A stretch of DNA of 64,000 bases from Cladocopium goreaui (lineage: Eukaryota > Sar > Dinophyceae > Suessiales > Symbiodiniaceae), in NCBI GenBank assembly GCA_947184155.2, contig CAMXCT020001554.1, positions 1 through 64,000 of the forward strand, given 5' to 3'. The position numbers were made by a program, and so were the translations under genes. This document shows positions 42,310 through 55,009 of this stretch, in pieces. Each line of letters opens with the position of its first letter. Position 1 is the stretch's first letter. The notes under the pieces are model-generated. The model searched no databases. It was given only the letters and a program-made list of their open reading frames with translations, and was not told the origin of the DNA.

Positions 42310-45300
42310 GTTCTGACCATGAGGACGTGAAAATGGACATGTTTCGATGATCTTTCCACTTGCACCTTTGCACCTTTGCACCTTTGCAGTATCATCGTCT
42401 CATCATTTCATCATGCCATGATCGTCACCGGCGTTGGATTATTACAAAGAAAATCCCATCATAGTGACCACTGTCACATCAAAATTCCTCAACAGAGACT
42501 CACCATTGACGAGTATAGTCTACTAGTTAGTATAGTCTAGTAATATAGATAGATCTTTCTACGATGCTGATTGACGGTATTGAATGGTCAAGAACTGAGC
42601 TTTGACTACTCAGGAGGATGCAAGCGAGAGAGGTGAGATTGCCTAAAGCGAGCATGACCCGCATGAATCCTTATGCGGCCTCACTGGTTCAGAACGAACT
42701 CTTATCTTCCCCCGACCTTTGAAGCAGAAGTGGTTGGGCGAAAAAATGTGGATGCTTGAGCACGGCCTGCAGCTAGGATTGGGATGGTGCCCTGATGTGC
42801 CTGGTTCATTTTGTCGCATGGACCCCATGGGTATTGCAATGTACTGCTTGGTTTGGCTTCCGGAGATTGCCTGCCGACTTGATGCAACCTGAAAAGCCCC
42901 GAAAAGGGTGAGAAATAGACAGGTAGCATGGTGATTCAGGATGGGAAGGATCTGGTGGATTGTCTATTCGCCTGAATCATAGAGAATTACCCTTGCAGAG
43001 TAGAAAACGAATGAACGAGATGTAGAGGCAGCAAATGACGGGTAAAGCTTGCTCAGCTGAGCCAGGTGAAACCCAAAAAGACTTTGGTTTTTGCCTGCTT
43101 CGCTGCGGAAGAGCCTGGTCTGCGCGGATCAAAGGTGCGAGAGCCGATGGATTTGTTCCAAATTTCGTGACAGATTGTACTGATTGTACCTTGCTGAAAC
43201 ACGTTTGTCTCCGACTGAGACTTGTCTCTCCTTGAGGTCGCATGAGGTACAGTACCTTTCACTTTGAAAATTCACAGACTGCGTGACCAATCCATGTGAC
43301 GCCTCACGCTCTTTGGGTAGACATCGACTTAACTTGACAGTCTCTGAAACATTCTGAAACTCCGAGTCTTCCGCGTTGTAGCTACGGCTCCATACGGCTC
43401 CTACAGTGGTCCTACAGTGGTCCTACAGTGACCACTGTGGACTCGGCAGGAATTTGCTTCTCGCCTCGCATCTGACAGCAGTTCCAGCGGCTCCAGCCTT
43501 GTAGAGGAGACCATGGCACGGACATGGAGAGTTGAACGAGCGAGAATTCCTGAGTTTCTGGAACAGATTTCTTACATTAATGTATCATAATGTATCATTA
43601 TTTCGATCCACCTGGCAGTTTCATCAGTTTCCTTGAACTTTATACAGTGATGAGAAATGCACGGAATTGCACGATACACTTTGAGGACCACGACAAGACT
43701 GCGGCCAAGCTGATGTCAAGGCCAGGCATTTGAGCATAACTTTATTTTTCATATCTTTTGCAAGTGCTCACCCGGAGCACTATATAATATAATATATATA
43801 TATATATATAATATACATACAGTGCTGCCTCAGGATGTGTGGGACAAACAATGGCGGCGCGATTCTGCAGGCAATACTCAGTTGATGGTTTTCCTTTCAT
43901 GTGTTATTTGCATTCGCATTTGGATCGAATGAAGCTACACGAAGTGGTGTCAACTTGTCACTGCCCCAACCCACCTCCAGGACAATTCTTTCATGAGGAG
44001 GAAACGTCAAAGACGGGCAGCTGAGGAGCACGAGGTGTGAATATCCCTGCCGACACTACTGTAGCTGTCAGTGATTGCAATTGGATCGCTGGAACGACAA
44101 TTTTGACCATGCCATCACCAGTAGTTTGGATACGGACGATGCATGACGATGTATGACGATGCAGTGATGCAGCTCAGACAATTCTGCTCTCAGCGGGTTG
44201 ATTCACTTGCGCAGGCTTTGGTGATGGATGAGATTGCTTGGCGAAGTCCCTCGACGGATAGCACCTTGGGCTCAAAGTAGTGCTTTACGGCTTTAAGGCG
44301 ACATGAAAACTGATGCACGTCATTGCACGTCGCTTTCCTCATTTTGTGGGTAAGCAGAAAGAAAACGCACAAGAATCATATTGCTTGGTTTGGAGATAGC
44401 TCTATGCACTCGTTTCACCCCAGAATAACTCATTGCGACATTGCCTTTTTGGTTTTGGCAAAACACACGGAGATGTGGGTAACCTATGGTAACCTCCTAA
44501 GTGCAGCCAAAGACATCCCTTGAGGCCCTGTGGTCAATTTGGAGTCACTTCGTTGCAAAGACTGCGGCGGCTTCATTTCTTTTGCCCGTGATTGCTGCAG
44601 CGTTCTTTTCAGAAGTTTATTTATACGAGTCGACTGCAGAGTTACGGACGACTCTAGTGGACTTGTTCTGAGCCCACCAGAAACAGGTGACATTGGCCAT
44701 AAGCTGATGTATTGGAGTGGCCGCAAGCGGATGTATTGGAGGGTGGCCGTACGCTCATGTATTGGAGTTGGAACTAAGCAATTGTTCGTACGCTTAACTA
44801 AAAGACTAGTTCCTCCGTGCTTCAACAAACTTGAAGTTCTGAAAGCAGACAGATGTCAAGAAAAACCTTTTGTGGCGAGACCTGAGACAGTAAGGTCCTA
44901 TGACTGGGCGAAGAAAGTGCTAAAGCATTTGGCCGGGGCAAGCAAAACCCACAACGGTGACAAACTGAAAGTAACGCACCACAGCTGAAGAATGCTGAAG
45001 ATCACATTTTTGCAATGCTTGTGTTCGTGGTCGGATCTCACCCAAGCGTGAATGTTTTCATTGTAGTTTCTGGAGAGTTTGAAACTTTGGAGGGCAGTTG
45101 GTTTATGTACACAGCTGAACATACTACCTTAAAAATTGTCAACATGTACGGTCTCAAGAAAGCAACCGAGGCACAGCAACAATCCCTTCGGCTCTGACCA
45201 TATGAGTTTCTTAGAGCAGAAGATCCAAAGCGTTTCTTGGCAGAAGATCCGACCATAGAAGCCCGGAGCAAGATGAGCAGACAGAGACATACAGAGACAC

Positions 45301-46297
45301 AGCAGACCGGACCATGGGGACTGGACCAGATCAGTCCAGCAGAACCTCAGAGGTGCTTTCCATCCATGGCGATGATGAGTCCTATCCACACTACCATCAA
45401 CCCACGGATGCCATGGATCAGGAGCCGCGACACAATGAAAGCATTGTGTAGCACAGCGTTTTTTTTTGCGGTGAAGGGAGGGATACCGGGATACTATAGG
45501 AACAACATGATAACAACATGGGATCAGTTTGAACATGTTGGAACACCCAATACCGATCAATAGTCCTGAGGATTTCCTGTGCGGACTCCGGCAGTACCCT
45601 GCTCCACCTTTCCCTGTTGGTCGTAGCGGCAGGTGAATCCAGAGCTTTACACCTTGATCACAAAAATGAACGCAGGCGCGCCCGATCTAAGCAGTTCTGC
45701 GTATGAGTATTCCAGATAGTATTCCATAGATTTCCATAGTATACCCCAATGGCCTCAAAGAGAAGCACCCCGATGGCTTGTGGCTTTGTGATATTCTGGG
45801 GCTTCGTGATGGCTTCGTGATGGCTTTGTGCTTCTTTTGGATCTTTTTTGGTGACAATTGGTGTGCCCGGGTGTGCCTGTGACATCCTGTGACGGTGAAG
45901 TTCTGAGGTGCAGCGTTGCGCTTGGCGGGTGTCGTTTAAGGTGAAGTTCTGAGCCCTGGATAAGCCGATTGGATTGGGCAAATGACGGGCGCAAGTTTCA
46001 CTCCTCAGAGGCTGGCCTTTTATTTGGCCGCTTCCCTTGAGATTGGAGGTGTTAGGCAGTCTTCTCTGCCACTTGAATCAAACTTGATAAAACTTGGCAG
46101 CAAGCGCATGCAAATGCCACATGGTTTATTTTACCGCTTGGCCTTTCATTGTTTAGATTGCTGGCATTTGCAATATTCTCGCCCAGACTTTGAGTTTGGG
46201 ATACATATTCCCCGTACAACAGGTCAGATCACTCGGGAACTGATACAGGTGGACAGTTTCTAGCCAAAGCGAGCCCAGTGTGATTGAACACAGCGAG
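42310..46297. other. Host-like region, weak exon candidates only
   Basis: Plus-strand pieces with splice-like borders include about 43090-43134, 44009-44034 (basic, RRKRQRRAAEEHE) and about 44840-44895. None identifies a family. Also present are CCTACAGTGGT duplications near 43400-43435 and a TA run at about 43783-43815. Confidence 0.3.
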
Positions 46298-46488
46298 GGC
46301 GTTCCTCAAATATGATCACGTTGATACTGCCCATATCGAAATTGGCCTGTTGTATAATGACAATACAATGACCAACAGTGCAGCAAATCACATCGAACTG
46401 AGCGGTGTGGCGGTCAGGACCGCTGTACATGCTGAAGGAGCATGCAAAAATGTGCTTGCTGCCATCAAGAAACTTGGACACTTGCAGA
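46298..46488 (+). CDS. Candidate exon, unknown protein
   Basis: A 190-bp open stretch begins after an AG|G acceptor (CAGCGAG, ending 46297) and reads AFLKYDHVDTAHIEIGLLYN onward, then IKKLGHLQ. The composition is balanced and protein-like. The 3' border near 46488 (after CTTGCAG) is uncertain. No family recognised. Confidence 0.4.
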
Positions 46489-47865
46489 TTTCGAACGTTT
46501 GAATTTCATACTGCCTGGCATATCTAGCATTTGGCATGGGGTTGCAAACTGGGGTTTGAAATAGTAGCTTAGATTGCAGGCAGTTACACACGGTCTTCAT
46601 TCAGTGGTTCCAAAGAAAATTGGTTTCGTTGCTAGGGCGGCTACGGTTCTCTATTGTATCTTCATTCCACAGGTGATGATCAAGGGAAACCCAACAGCGG
46701 GACACCTGATGTGCCCAATACTCTGCATGAAGGCGCTGCCGGTGGCCAGCACTGCAGTGGGCTGATCTCGAGGTGCAGCTTTTGGAATGAGACGTCGGGT
46801 CCCTGCGGTGGTTCTGTGGCGAACATGCTGTATGAGCAACTCTGGTGGAAAGACGAACTTGATAGATTTGATCAATTTTGATGTTATTTCATCGCTGGAA
46901 AACGTCATTCGGAATGCTTACACCCAAGGTGTAGTTTCATCATTTGTGTCTTTTTACCTTTTAATGTTGCATCAGCTCTCCAACGAACCCTTCTGCCAAA
47001 GCTGGGACTAGAAACAATGCCAAGCAAGCATTCATCAGTGCGCAATGGCTTGCAGGTGTTGCAAAGAGAGCCAATGCCTTAGTGCCATGCTAAGCACCAG
47101 CCGAGAATCAGTTGATGGATGTCAGTTGAGAATGCTAAGATATGCAAAGGATAAACAGATAAGATGCACGTTGATAGAAGTCAAGGCTCTGTTTTTTGGA
47201 GTGCAGGCATGAACACAAGACCACAGTTTTACCAGTCACAAGTGATAAAGGTATTCCAAAGGCGACGTTGACGATGCTTGAGCTGGTTTTAAAGGCACGG
47301 GCAACGTCAAATTCCATTGCGCTTTGGCCGAAAGCCAGTCAGGATCCTTGGGGCAAATCTACAAGCAAATGGCTTCAAATAGCTTCAGATGGCTTGCTGA
47401 GCTTCACTGAAAGCACCATCTCAAAATTGACAATAAAGGAAAACCATTCAAAAGACGGTACGATATGGTACGAGTTTTTTTTGCTTCTATTCCAAGAAGT
47501 TCCACAGTTGTTTTCATAGCTGAGTTGCGCGGGCAAGGTCAATCAAACGCTGTGGGAGGCCATTTGCTCAAGTCACCTTGTGTCAATAGCACCGGAAAAC
47601 TTCTTGCAGTGCCACGTGGAGACTAGCTGCCAGACCCAAGCTTGCCTGGCTCTGCCAAGGGGCAATGCGAGCGACTTGATGATATTCCCTTAGGGGAATT
47701 TTGTTCCTGGCTTGCTGGCAAGGCGCATTTTTCTCGTTTTTCTCCTAGAAAGGCACAGTTCAGATGCACAGATGCAAAAGTAATATAAGCGATTCGTACA
47801 GAAGCTTTTGTGTGCTTACGCATACACATCCGTGTGCTCATGTATATCCCATGGTGACATTGGTT
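46489..47865. other. Region without recognised gene
   Basis: A Gly/Asn-rich frame at about 46672-46770 and other short frames are open but have no clear borders or family. Nothing else is seen. Confidence 0.3.
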
Positions 47866-48068
47866 AGCAATTGAGTTTGCGACACTTCGGGCTGGAGGAA
47901 GCTGCCTCCATCCCGTACTTGAAAGAAGAATGGTGGGGTGCAGAACCAAGTTTTGGAAAAGCGAATCGAAGTCGACGACTGTATCCACATGCTGGTTCCG
48001 AATGCAAACAGGTGGACGACCCATGGCAATTTGCTGCATTGTTAAGATCCCAACTTGCGCCCTTCTCA
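47866..48068 (+). CDS. Candidate exon, unknown protein
   Basis: A roughly 200-bp open stretch reads LSLRHFGLEEAASIPYLKEE onward, with WWGAEPSFGK in the middle and FAALLRSQLAPFSG at the end. Balanced composition and several aromatic residues make it more convincing than neighbouring frames. Borders are not clean and the family is unknown. Confidence 0.4.
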
Positions 48069-49567
48069 GGATATTGTTCTTACCAGCACTTTGAGGCGCA
48101 AGTACAGTAGCGAAGCAGAGTTGAGCAGTCCACAGGAAGCATTTTTGGGTGCAGGCCCTCTTTGAAGACATAGAGGACTGCAACCGATCATCTGCAAACT
48201 TTGCGGAACTCTTGGAGGCCTGGCCATGAAGTTGACGAAGGATCGACGAAGGATCGACAAAGATGTTGATGTTAGAAGTTGGTGTCGGAAATCCGATGTT
48301 TTCACGCTTGAGAACCTGAGCGTTTTTGTTTCTTTGGAAAGAGACGCATTTTTGACTGTTGAATCAACGACTTCTGTTTGATTTACACCGGAACAGTTGC
48401 ATGAGATACGGTGCAAATTACTCTGTCCGTCTCTGTCCACCCTCATCGGAAAACACAAACATGATCCCAAATGGACAACAATTGATTCTGTTCGACTTTG
48501 ACAATGTAAACAAACTAAAGATATTGAGTGCCACGTTCCGTGGAGCCGCAACCACTATTAAAAGACTCTTCTAAAGTAAAGATATTCGATGATATTCGTT
48601 GGGTGTTGCGACAGCTGTGTGCCAGGAACAGGTATCAGCCCCTGGTGCTCCGACACTTTGGCTGGGTCAGGGCCTGAGGCGACATGTCAGCCGATAGCCC
48701 AAACGATGCTATGGAAAACCGTGGCTTTCTTTAGCATGTCCTACCCATTAAGATCCATTAAGTTCCTTTGTTGCAGGTCTAGGATAAAGTGAAGAACAGT
48801 GTTCCGGGAGCAGAAGCTGCGCGACTGCCAGTAACCACTGCGTCTTCGAATTCTGCTACTGTATATACAATAACAAAATGATGATAGTGATATGTGATAC
48901 AAAAATGAGCACTCACACGTCACATGGATGTCTTTGACTCTCCAACCTTGGTGCTGCTCCGGGATTCGCAATGCCTCACTTGAAGTCCTACATAGTTACT
49001 ACATAGTCAAGTTCATGCTGGACTGAGTGTGTTTTTTGTGTTTTGTTATTTTTGTTCTGCGGTTTCAGCAAGTGCAAAAGCCTTTGCTTTGCCCCCTTGA
49101 AGGTTCCAAGGGTGCTCGCACGCCGTGACGAACCCAGCTGCTCTTGCAAGACCTTCATTATGCATTGACAGGTGGAATGAGGCTGTCTGAACCAGCTCAT
49201 TCGCGTATATCAACACTAACAGTCACTAACAGTCACTAACACTTCATAACACTTCTATCTCTGAGCTTCCTTTTGTGTAGATGTCAATGGTTCTCTGAGC
49301 TGAACGCTGATGTCTCGAGACAGGGACTGCACAATCATTCGTAGAACCAACACGCAGCAGTTCTGAAACACGTGGTTACAGACGTAGGCTTCGGACATAG
49401 TACCCCTGTGTGGGCCTGCGTGGCCCCTTCATCTTCTATCCAATCTTGGGTGTCCACTTGGGTTTTCATGATCTTTCATGGACAAGAGGCATATGTTTAG
49501 GGGGAGATGGTTGTGCTGTGGACGTGGACTTTGATCCGGTGAAGTGCCATGGGAGTCGTTTGCCTCC
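48069..49567. other. Region without recognised gene
   Basis: Short open frames on both strands, none with coherent splice borders or a known domain. A small TCACTAACAGTCACTAACA duplication lies near 49210-49240. Confidence 0.3.
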
Positions 49568-49670
49568 ATGGCAGAGGGTAAGGCACCCGCGGCGCCGGCG
49601 CCTGCGCCTGCTGGGGCTGCACCCGCAGATGCTGCACCTGCGACGAATCCGAACAATGCCAGAGTGACTT
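49568..49670 (+). CDS. Candidate first exon, Ala/Pro-rich N-terminus
   Basis: ATG at 49568 in the context CTCCATGGC opens MAEGKAPAAPAPAPAGAAP, a low-complexity Ala/Pro tail typical of a disordered N-terminus, up to a TAG about 100 bp on. A Lys-rich piece at about 49770-49820 (KKAQEKDRTKDSE) could be the next exon. The gene it starts is unknown; it could lead into the EF-hand exons 2.7 kb downstream. Confidence 0.4.
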
Positions 49671-50026
49671 AGAATATCTTAGAATACTTAGATCTGCAGC
49701 TGGAGTGGCGCTGCAGATTGTCACAGATCGTCATGGACTGTCACTGATCGTCACAGATTTTCACAGCCAGATCAGTCCAGGCAAGAAGGCCCAAGAAAAA
49801 GACCGCACCAAAGATAGTGAGATGTATGGACTGTGTCTTGGAGTAGAACTGCTGAGGATTACTTCGCTGCTTGTTTTCTTTTTTCCTGCACAATCGTGAC
49901 ATTCGGAGGGAGTGCCCAGGTGGCTGTCCAATTCAAACCATTCTGCTTCCTGGAGGGGTGTCACAGCTGCACATTTATGGATTTGTTGCAGCCGGAATTG
50001 GGAGCTAAAGCAATGCTGGGAATCCT

Positions 50027-50066
50027 GTGCTGGCAGACCTGTGCTGGCAGACCTGTGCTGGCAGAT
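50027..50066. repeat. 14-bp minisatellite (TGTGCTGGCAGACC)
   Basis: Three tandem copies of CTGTGCTGGCAGAC, the last incomplete, in the unresolved region 49.7-52.4 kb. Confidence 0.85.
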
Positions 50067-50481
50067 GATTTAATCAGATTTGATTTGATAGCTTCGGATA
50101 GTTTAGGCAGAAAGTCAGGAGTAGCAACAAGTCTTCCCGCACACTGCAGGGCTTTGCAGAAGGGTGTGAAGAATGTTGGAAAGACGCAGGCTACAAGGGG
50201 ACTCCACCTTGCAATGTGCAGAAGAGCCGGCGATTTAGCTGCACTGAATATGTTCGAAAGGCCACACCTCAAGACACTCTGGTGCCCACGACACATCAAC
50301 ATTCACCAACTCCCTTCAATTCGTGGAGGTCCCTGTTTTGTAGTACAACAATACTCTGTGTATATTTTTGACTGGAAAGTAACTATTCCCTCGACTCATT
50401 CCCTCACCGGCTTTGTTGACTCAAAAGCATCTCAAGGACTGGGAAGTAATGCTGAGAACACAAAGTCACTTGATATCCTGG

Positions 50482-50566
50482 TACGTCTTGATACGTCTTG
50501 ATACGTCTTGATACGTCTTGATACGTCTTGATACGTCTTGACGTCTTGACGTCTTGACGTCTTGAT
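50482..50566. repeat. 11-bp then 9-bp minisatellite (TACGTCTTGA)
   Basis: About six copies of TACGTCTTGA pass into four copies of the shorter ACGTCTTG, showing a unit-length change inside one array. Confidence 0.85.
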
Positions 50567-51239
50567 ACTGTACCGAGGTATGCAGAGAAGGCCCAAAAGC
50601 AGCTGTGCCTCGACCAGAGTCGCTCAGGGATGGTCAAATTAAGCTCCAGCTGCACCTCTGAAGGAACGGCCCAAGCGCGAAGTTTTGATGTTCTGAATCT
50701 GACTACGCGGGTTCTCACCAAATTGGTCAATTTCAGAGTTTGCGCTACTTCTTTCAACATGTACCTGTTCGGCCCCTTCCACTGCAAAACCAAATTGGGC
50801 CAATTGGACACGATGATTTCATGCCCCAACTCCTGAATTGCCCTGTTCCATCAAACATGCATTTTCGTTTCAAATGCATTCAGAGCAGACAGGAACGGTC
50901 ATTGTACATCCATGGTACAGATCTTTGAAATCCTCTACTTTGCAAGTCTTGCATTAGAGTAGCACAGTATAGCACAGTACATTATAGATGTGGATACAAA
51001 AGTACACAATAGGCCCAATCACACAAATTCAAGGGACCAGAGCAACAAACATCATTTTTCTTGTGAAGCTTTCAATTCCAGGGACCAGACAAGTTTCCAC
51101 TGCCTACAAGTCAATGCAGACTATTGCAGAGACCTTAGGTTGGCAAACTAATACACTGCAGACCAGCTGCCATTTCGCTGAGGGAAAAGGCACAAAAAAG
51201 AAAGGATCAGAAAACTCCAGCCGAGGTGGAGGCAGGATC

Positions 51240-51350
51240 TCCGCATTTCGCACAATTTCGCACAATTTCGCATAATTTCGCATAATTTCGCATGGCATTT
51301 GCCGCATGTGGCCAGACTGGGATCACCTTGATCACCTTGATCACCTTGCA
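51240..51350. repeat. Adjacent 12-bp and 10-bp minisatellites
   Basis: Copies of AATTTCGCACA / AATTTCGCATA at 51245-51294 are followed, about 30 bp later, by three copies of GATCACCTTG at 51320-51349. Confidence 0.85.
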
Positions 51351-52137
51351 CACTCAAAATATCTCAAAATCAACAAGTCTTGTCCTTGCAGTCATTGCAC
51401 GAAACTGACGGCATTTCTGCCTGATTGAGCTGCGTTGCTTGAGCTCCTTTAGTGAAGAGCTATAACTAAGTCAACATTTGCTGCATTGACAGCATTAGGC
51501 AGAGAGACGGCAGGCAGCGCGTCAGGAGTTACTTGAACAGTTTGTGTGATGTCACTGGCCGTTGGACTGGGAAATGATAGCAAAAGACTGCACAACATAA
51601 TACCTCGTACCTCTTCCACCCTTCACAAAGTTGGTTGCAAATGAAATATATTGGTGGCCAGGAAGAGTGTATGGACCTGGGTGACTTTAAGCCAAATTTC
51701 CTGAGATTATTCGACATTGTACTGATATCATCGACAGCGGACAAGGGCCAATATGCAGTTGACTGAATTGTTCATACCTTTCACTGCTGTGCGCGGGAAG
51801 CAGAGTGACTGAATGGTGTGATCGCAGCTTTGCTTTTATCAGCCTCTAACCAACATTTCTCCAAGGAAGCTGGAAGAGATCAGAGCTAAATCGCCCTTGA
51901 AGCAAGCACTTTTCAGCTTCTTGGAATAAACCTGGATCTCCTTGCACTCATTGCAGTTCGCTGAGTCATCTGAGTTTGACTTGATGAAGTCGCGAGCCTC
52001 CAAGGCCTGATTCAACACATTGAGGCAAGCGGACACGGTGAGAAATGTTTGGTGCTTCACAAGAGTTAGTCGCGACATCGTTCCAATGATTTCCACTGTA
52101 TAGACTTGAAGGCAAACAAATCATGGGCAGCTGCGCA

Positions 52138-52186
52138 TGGACTGCATGGACTGCATGGACTGCATGGACTGCATGGACTGCACTGT
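52138..52186. repeat. 10-bp minisatellite (CATGGACTG)
   Basis: About five tandem copies of CATGGACTGC, immediately upstream of a possible exon (about 52187-52242) reading LDDQDQGLSELELFHEIDQ. Confidence 0.85.
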
Positions 52187-52385
52187 CTGGACGACCAGGA
52201 CCAAGGACTCTCTGAGCTCGAACTTTTCCATGAGATCGATCAGGCCATGTATGTAAATGTACAGTGAGGGCGAGATTGGACAATTTCCATTGCATGTCGA
52301 AGTTGTCGAAGTTGTCGAAGTAACTTTTTGACAATTCGCTTCTCCCGCTTCTCTCCTTTTCCGTTTCTGCCATTGCTGCCCGCAG

Positions 52386-52771
52386 AATGGTGATGGCATT
52401 CTCACCAGAAGTGAAATGGCAGCCGCCTTGAGGCGTGGAGACATGCATAAACACCACTGCAAGACTTCAGTTTGATCTCCAATTGTCATAATTGTCACGA
52501 GAGAATTAGAGGACCGTTTTTGCCGTTGACAGATGGCTGACAATTTCTGTTTATGCAAACAGTGACCAGCGCGAAGAAGTCGTCGAATGTACAACATCAG
52601 AACACTTGGATACACTTTGTTGATGTAATTTGCCACCATTCAGGTCTTGCCCACTTGCCAGTTTCATTTCTGCAGCGAAGGCGCTTGGGCTGTCCCCTGT
52701 CACCGGCAGAGCTGGATGGTGTGCTACGCTGCTTTGATGCTGATGGTTCTGGGAGCATTGACTTCGGGGAG
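52386..52771 (+). CDS. EF-hand calcium-binding exons (partial gene)
   Basis: Exon 52386-about 52440 reads NGDGILTRSEMAAALRR, the loop positions 3-12 and exit helix of an EF-hand, whose first two loop residues would lie in the previous exon. Exon 52681-about 52768 reads LSPAELDGVLRCFDADGSGS then IDFGE, a complete canonical loop with Asp at positions 1, 3 and 9, Ser at 5 and 7, and Glu at 12 (52736-52771). A third, weaker segment lies at about 52187-52242. Calmodulin-like or EF-hand-regulated proteins are the likely class; no partner domain is identified. Possible later exons are 53058-53160 and about 53292-53360. Confidence 0.7.
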
Positions 52772-53057
52772 CGAAGGGTTTCACTTTGCAGATGAACACA
52801 GAAATGCATGGACAAACGTGTAGATCCCGTACAATGTATTTCTTGAAAGTCCTTCCAAGCTTATGAATTGCCGGTCAGATTGATGCGCTATGCAGGACGA
52901 AATAGTCGCAGAGTTCTGGACAATTCGCTTTTCCTGCTTGTACGCCTACTGTAGGTTGTTGACTCCTGTACTTATAGCATCTTATAGCCTAGTAGCGTAG
53001 TTTGAGTGTCTCAAAGAAACATAAAGAAACTCTCTCAACTCTCTTCATTTTGTCGCA

Positions 53058-53360
53058 GCAAAATTACAATGCCGCTGTGGATCGCTGTGGGTTGCAGGAG
53101 TTCTACCAGATTCTGAAGGATGAGTGTGACAGCATGGAGATGACACATGGATACACATGGCACAAATCTTTTTTTTTTTTAATGCTCTTTTTCACTTTTC
53201 AGTGCTTCGATCTTCCAGTTTTTCTTTATGTAAACTGTTGAATGCAGTGTTTTATAAATTTTATAATGTTTTACATGTTTCTTGTTCGTCAGGAAGGAAG
53301 CAGAACAAGACGACCCGCGACTTTGTGGCTTTGAAATTGGGGACCGAGTACGGCTAAAAG
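53058..53360 (+). CDS. Candidate exons downstream of the EF-hands
   Basis: A stretch after GCAGCAAAATTAC reads NAAVDRCGLQEFYQILKDEC to about 53160. A second after TTCGTCAG reads KEAEQDDPRLCGFEIGDRVR to about 53357. Both are protein-like on the same strand as the EF-hand exons and could belong to the same gene. A T10 tract lies between them. Confidence 0.4.
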
Positions 53361-54560
53361 GCCGCCTGCTTTCAGATGCTCGACAGACTCGACAAACTAT
53401 TTGTAACTGCTGGATGTACTTCCAAGTCACAATGACTCACCATGACGTACCATCGACAGTATCTTCTGTGGCAGCTTGTCGCATTCTGAGTTCTGTAATA
53501 TTTCTTGACTCTTGATTGTGAAGATAGAACTAAGGAGTTGTCAGGTGCGTCTTTGTTAAAGGATGCCCCTTGGAAGCAAGTTGCAAGAGCGTGAAGGCCA
53601 GTCAACTATCTCAAGGTAAAGAATGCTTACAGATGGAGAGAATGCTCACAGGTTAGATCAATCCCTTCATGATTTGTGCTTCACATTCTCGGAGACTCAG
53701 GATTTGGACGTAACGACCGGGAAGGTGATGGGACCAGGTGCATTTTGCAATGATTTCTTGCGAAAGTCAATAAGGAACCATAAGGAACTCACATACTTTG
53801 ATTAACTTGGATCCTCAAGACTGTACTTTGCAAGTGTGAGTCTGTGTTCGGGTCCTGGTGAATTGCTAGAGATTCAGATGTTGCAGAAGTGATGCATGAC
53901 ATTGATTGACATTGTATACACGGCACGGAGTTGTCAGGGAAGAAGCAGGGCATCATTATGATAGCACTGGAAAAGAATGGTGAAGAGATGACCGTCAAGG
54001 CCGGGAGCTGCAGTTTTGGGTATTGGTGCTGCATCGAGGGAGGATCCACCTCAGTTGGAGGGAATTTCTCAAGGGTAGCTCCGAGTTGTTTAAAATGTGG
54101 CGTTGACCAAGGCTAAACACATAAGTATTGGGTAATTAAGTACTTGGCGAAATAACAGAGCCACATCCAAAAGAGCGTTTGTGTTCCGCAGTGTCAAGCC
54201 CTACAATGTTTTGTGCTTTTTGTTCCTCGTATGTGTTTGAACCATAAGAGATTCTTACCGTCCTAGATGAAGACTTCCGTGTACGAGCACGTCCGTGTAC
54301 TGAATCAGCAATGCTGTTTATTCAATTCAAGCAAGATTCCGCACGAGGCCTCCCTACTGCAAAAGCTCTCGGCAACCAAAGGCCATCATCACGGATGTGT
54401 CTGAAGCTGCAGAGACAAGGGATCGAGCATCTTTGCATGGCTCCTTTCATACTATCACTTACTATCATGTCTTTGTCCTCTTGACTGACAGTTTCCGAGC
54501 TCTGAAAACACATCCGTAATTTGAAAACCTTTCAAAGCTCTACCGCGCGCAAAGTTGAGG
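53361..54560. other. Region without secure gene
   Basis: Weak plus-strand candidates lie at about 53698-53740 (DLDVTTGKVMGP) and 53928-54040 (KKQGIIMIALEKNGEEMT). No family recognised. Confidence 0.3.
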
Positions 54561-54700
54561 TATGTGTGAGGTGTGCTTCCTCGAGTGCTATGGAACCGAT
54601 TACTATGGGTTTGCTCCAGATGATCAGGACCCTTTGAAATGGCCATCAAACAAATCATTCCAGATACTGTCACAAGCGGCCATAGATTCCATAGATGTCA
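54561..54700 (+). CDS. Candidate exon, unknown protein
   Basis: The open stretch reads MCEVCFLECYGTDYYGFAPD onward, with DPLKWPSNKSFQ after it. Two Cys-x2-Cys-like spacings and several aromatics look protein-like, but the borders are uncertain. Confidence 0.35.
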
Positions 54701-54835
54701 GGAGAACCCTTATTTGCCCCAGCAGGTGCCGTCACCGGCCTCTCGTCCGAGGAAATCTAAGATGATGAAACAGGATGAAACAGGATGAAACATCTGGTCA
54801 GGCCATGTCAAGGCTTCCTTTGCGATCAATGATAT

Positions 54836-54980
54836 AATTTGATATAATATAATATAACATGATATAAAATGTAATAATAATAATACTAATAATAATAATA
54901 CTACTACTAATAATACTAATAGCAATAATAATAATAATAATAACAATAATAATGATAATAATACTATATATATATAGATA
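54836..54980. repeat. AAT-type microsatellite
   Basis: TATAATATAA passes into (TAATAA)n and (AATAATACT)n. The poly-Leu/poly-Ile frames on the minus strand are artefacts. Confidence 0.9.
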
Positions 54981-55009
54981 TATTATCATAGACATATAGA
55001 TCAAAAGAC

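Noticed and set aside
50482..51350. Short direct repeats considered as a CRISPR array
   Set aside because: Units are 9-12 bp with no spacers, and the context is eukaryotic.
52121..52457. Minus-strand frame with Ala-Val-His / Met-Gln-Ser repeats
   Set aside because: Arises from the CATGGACTG array; the plus strand carries the EF-hand exons.
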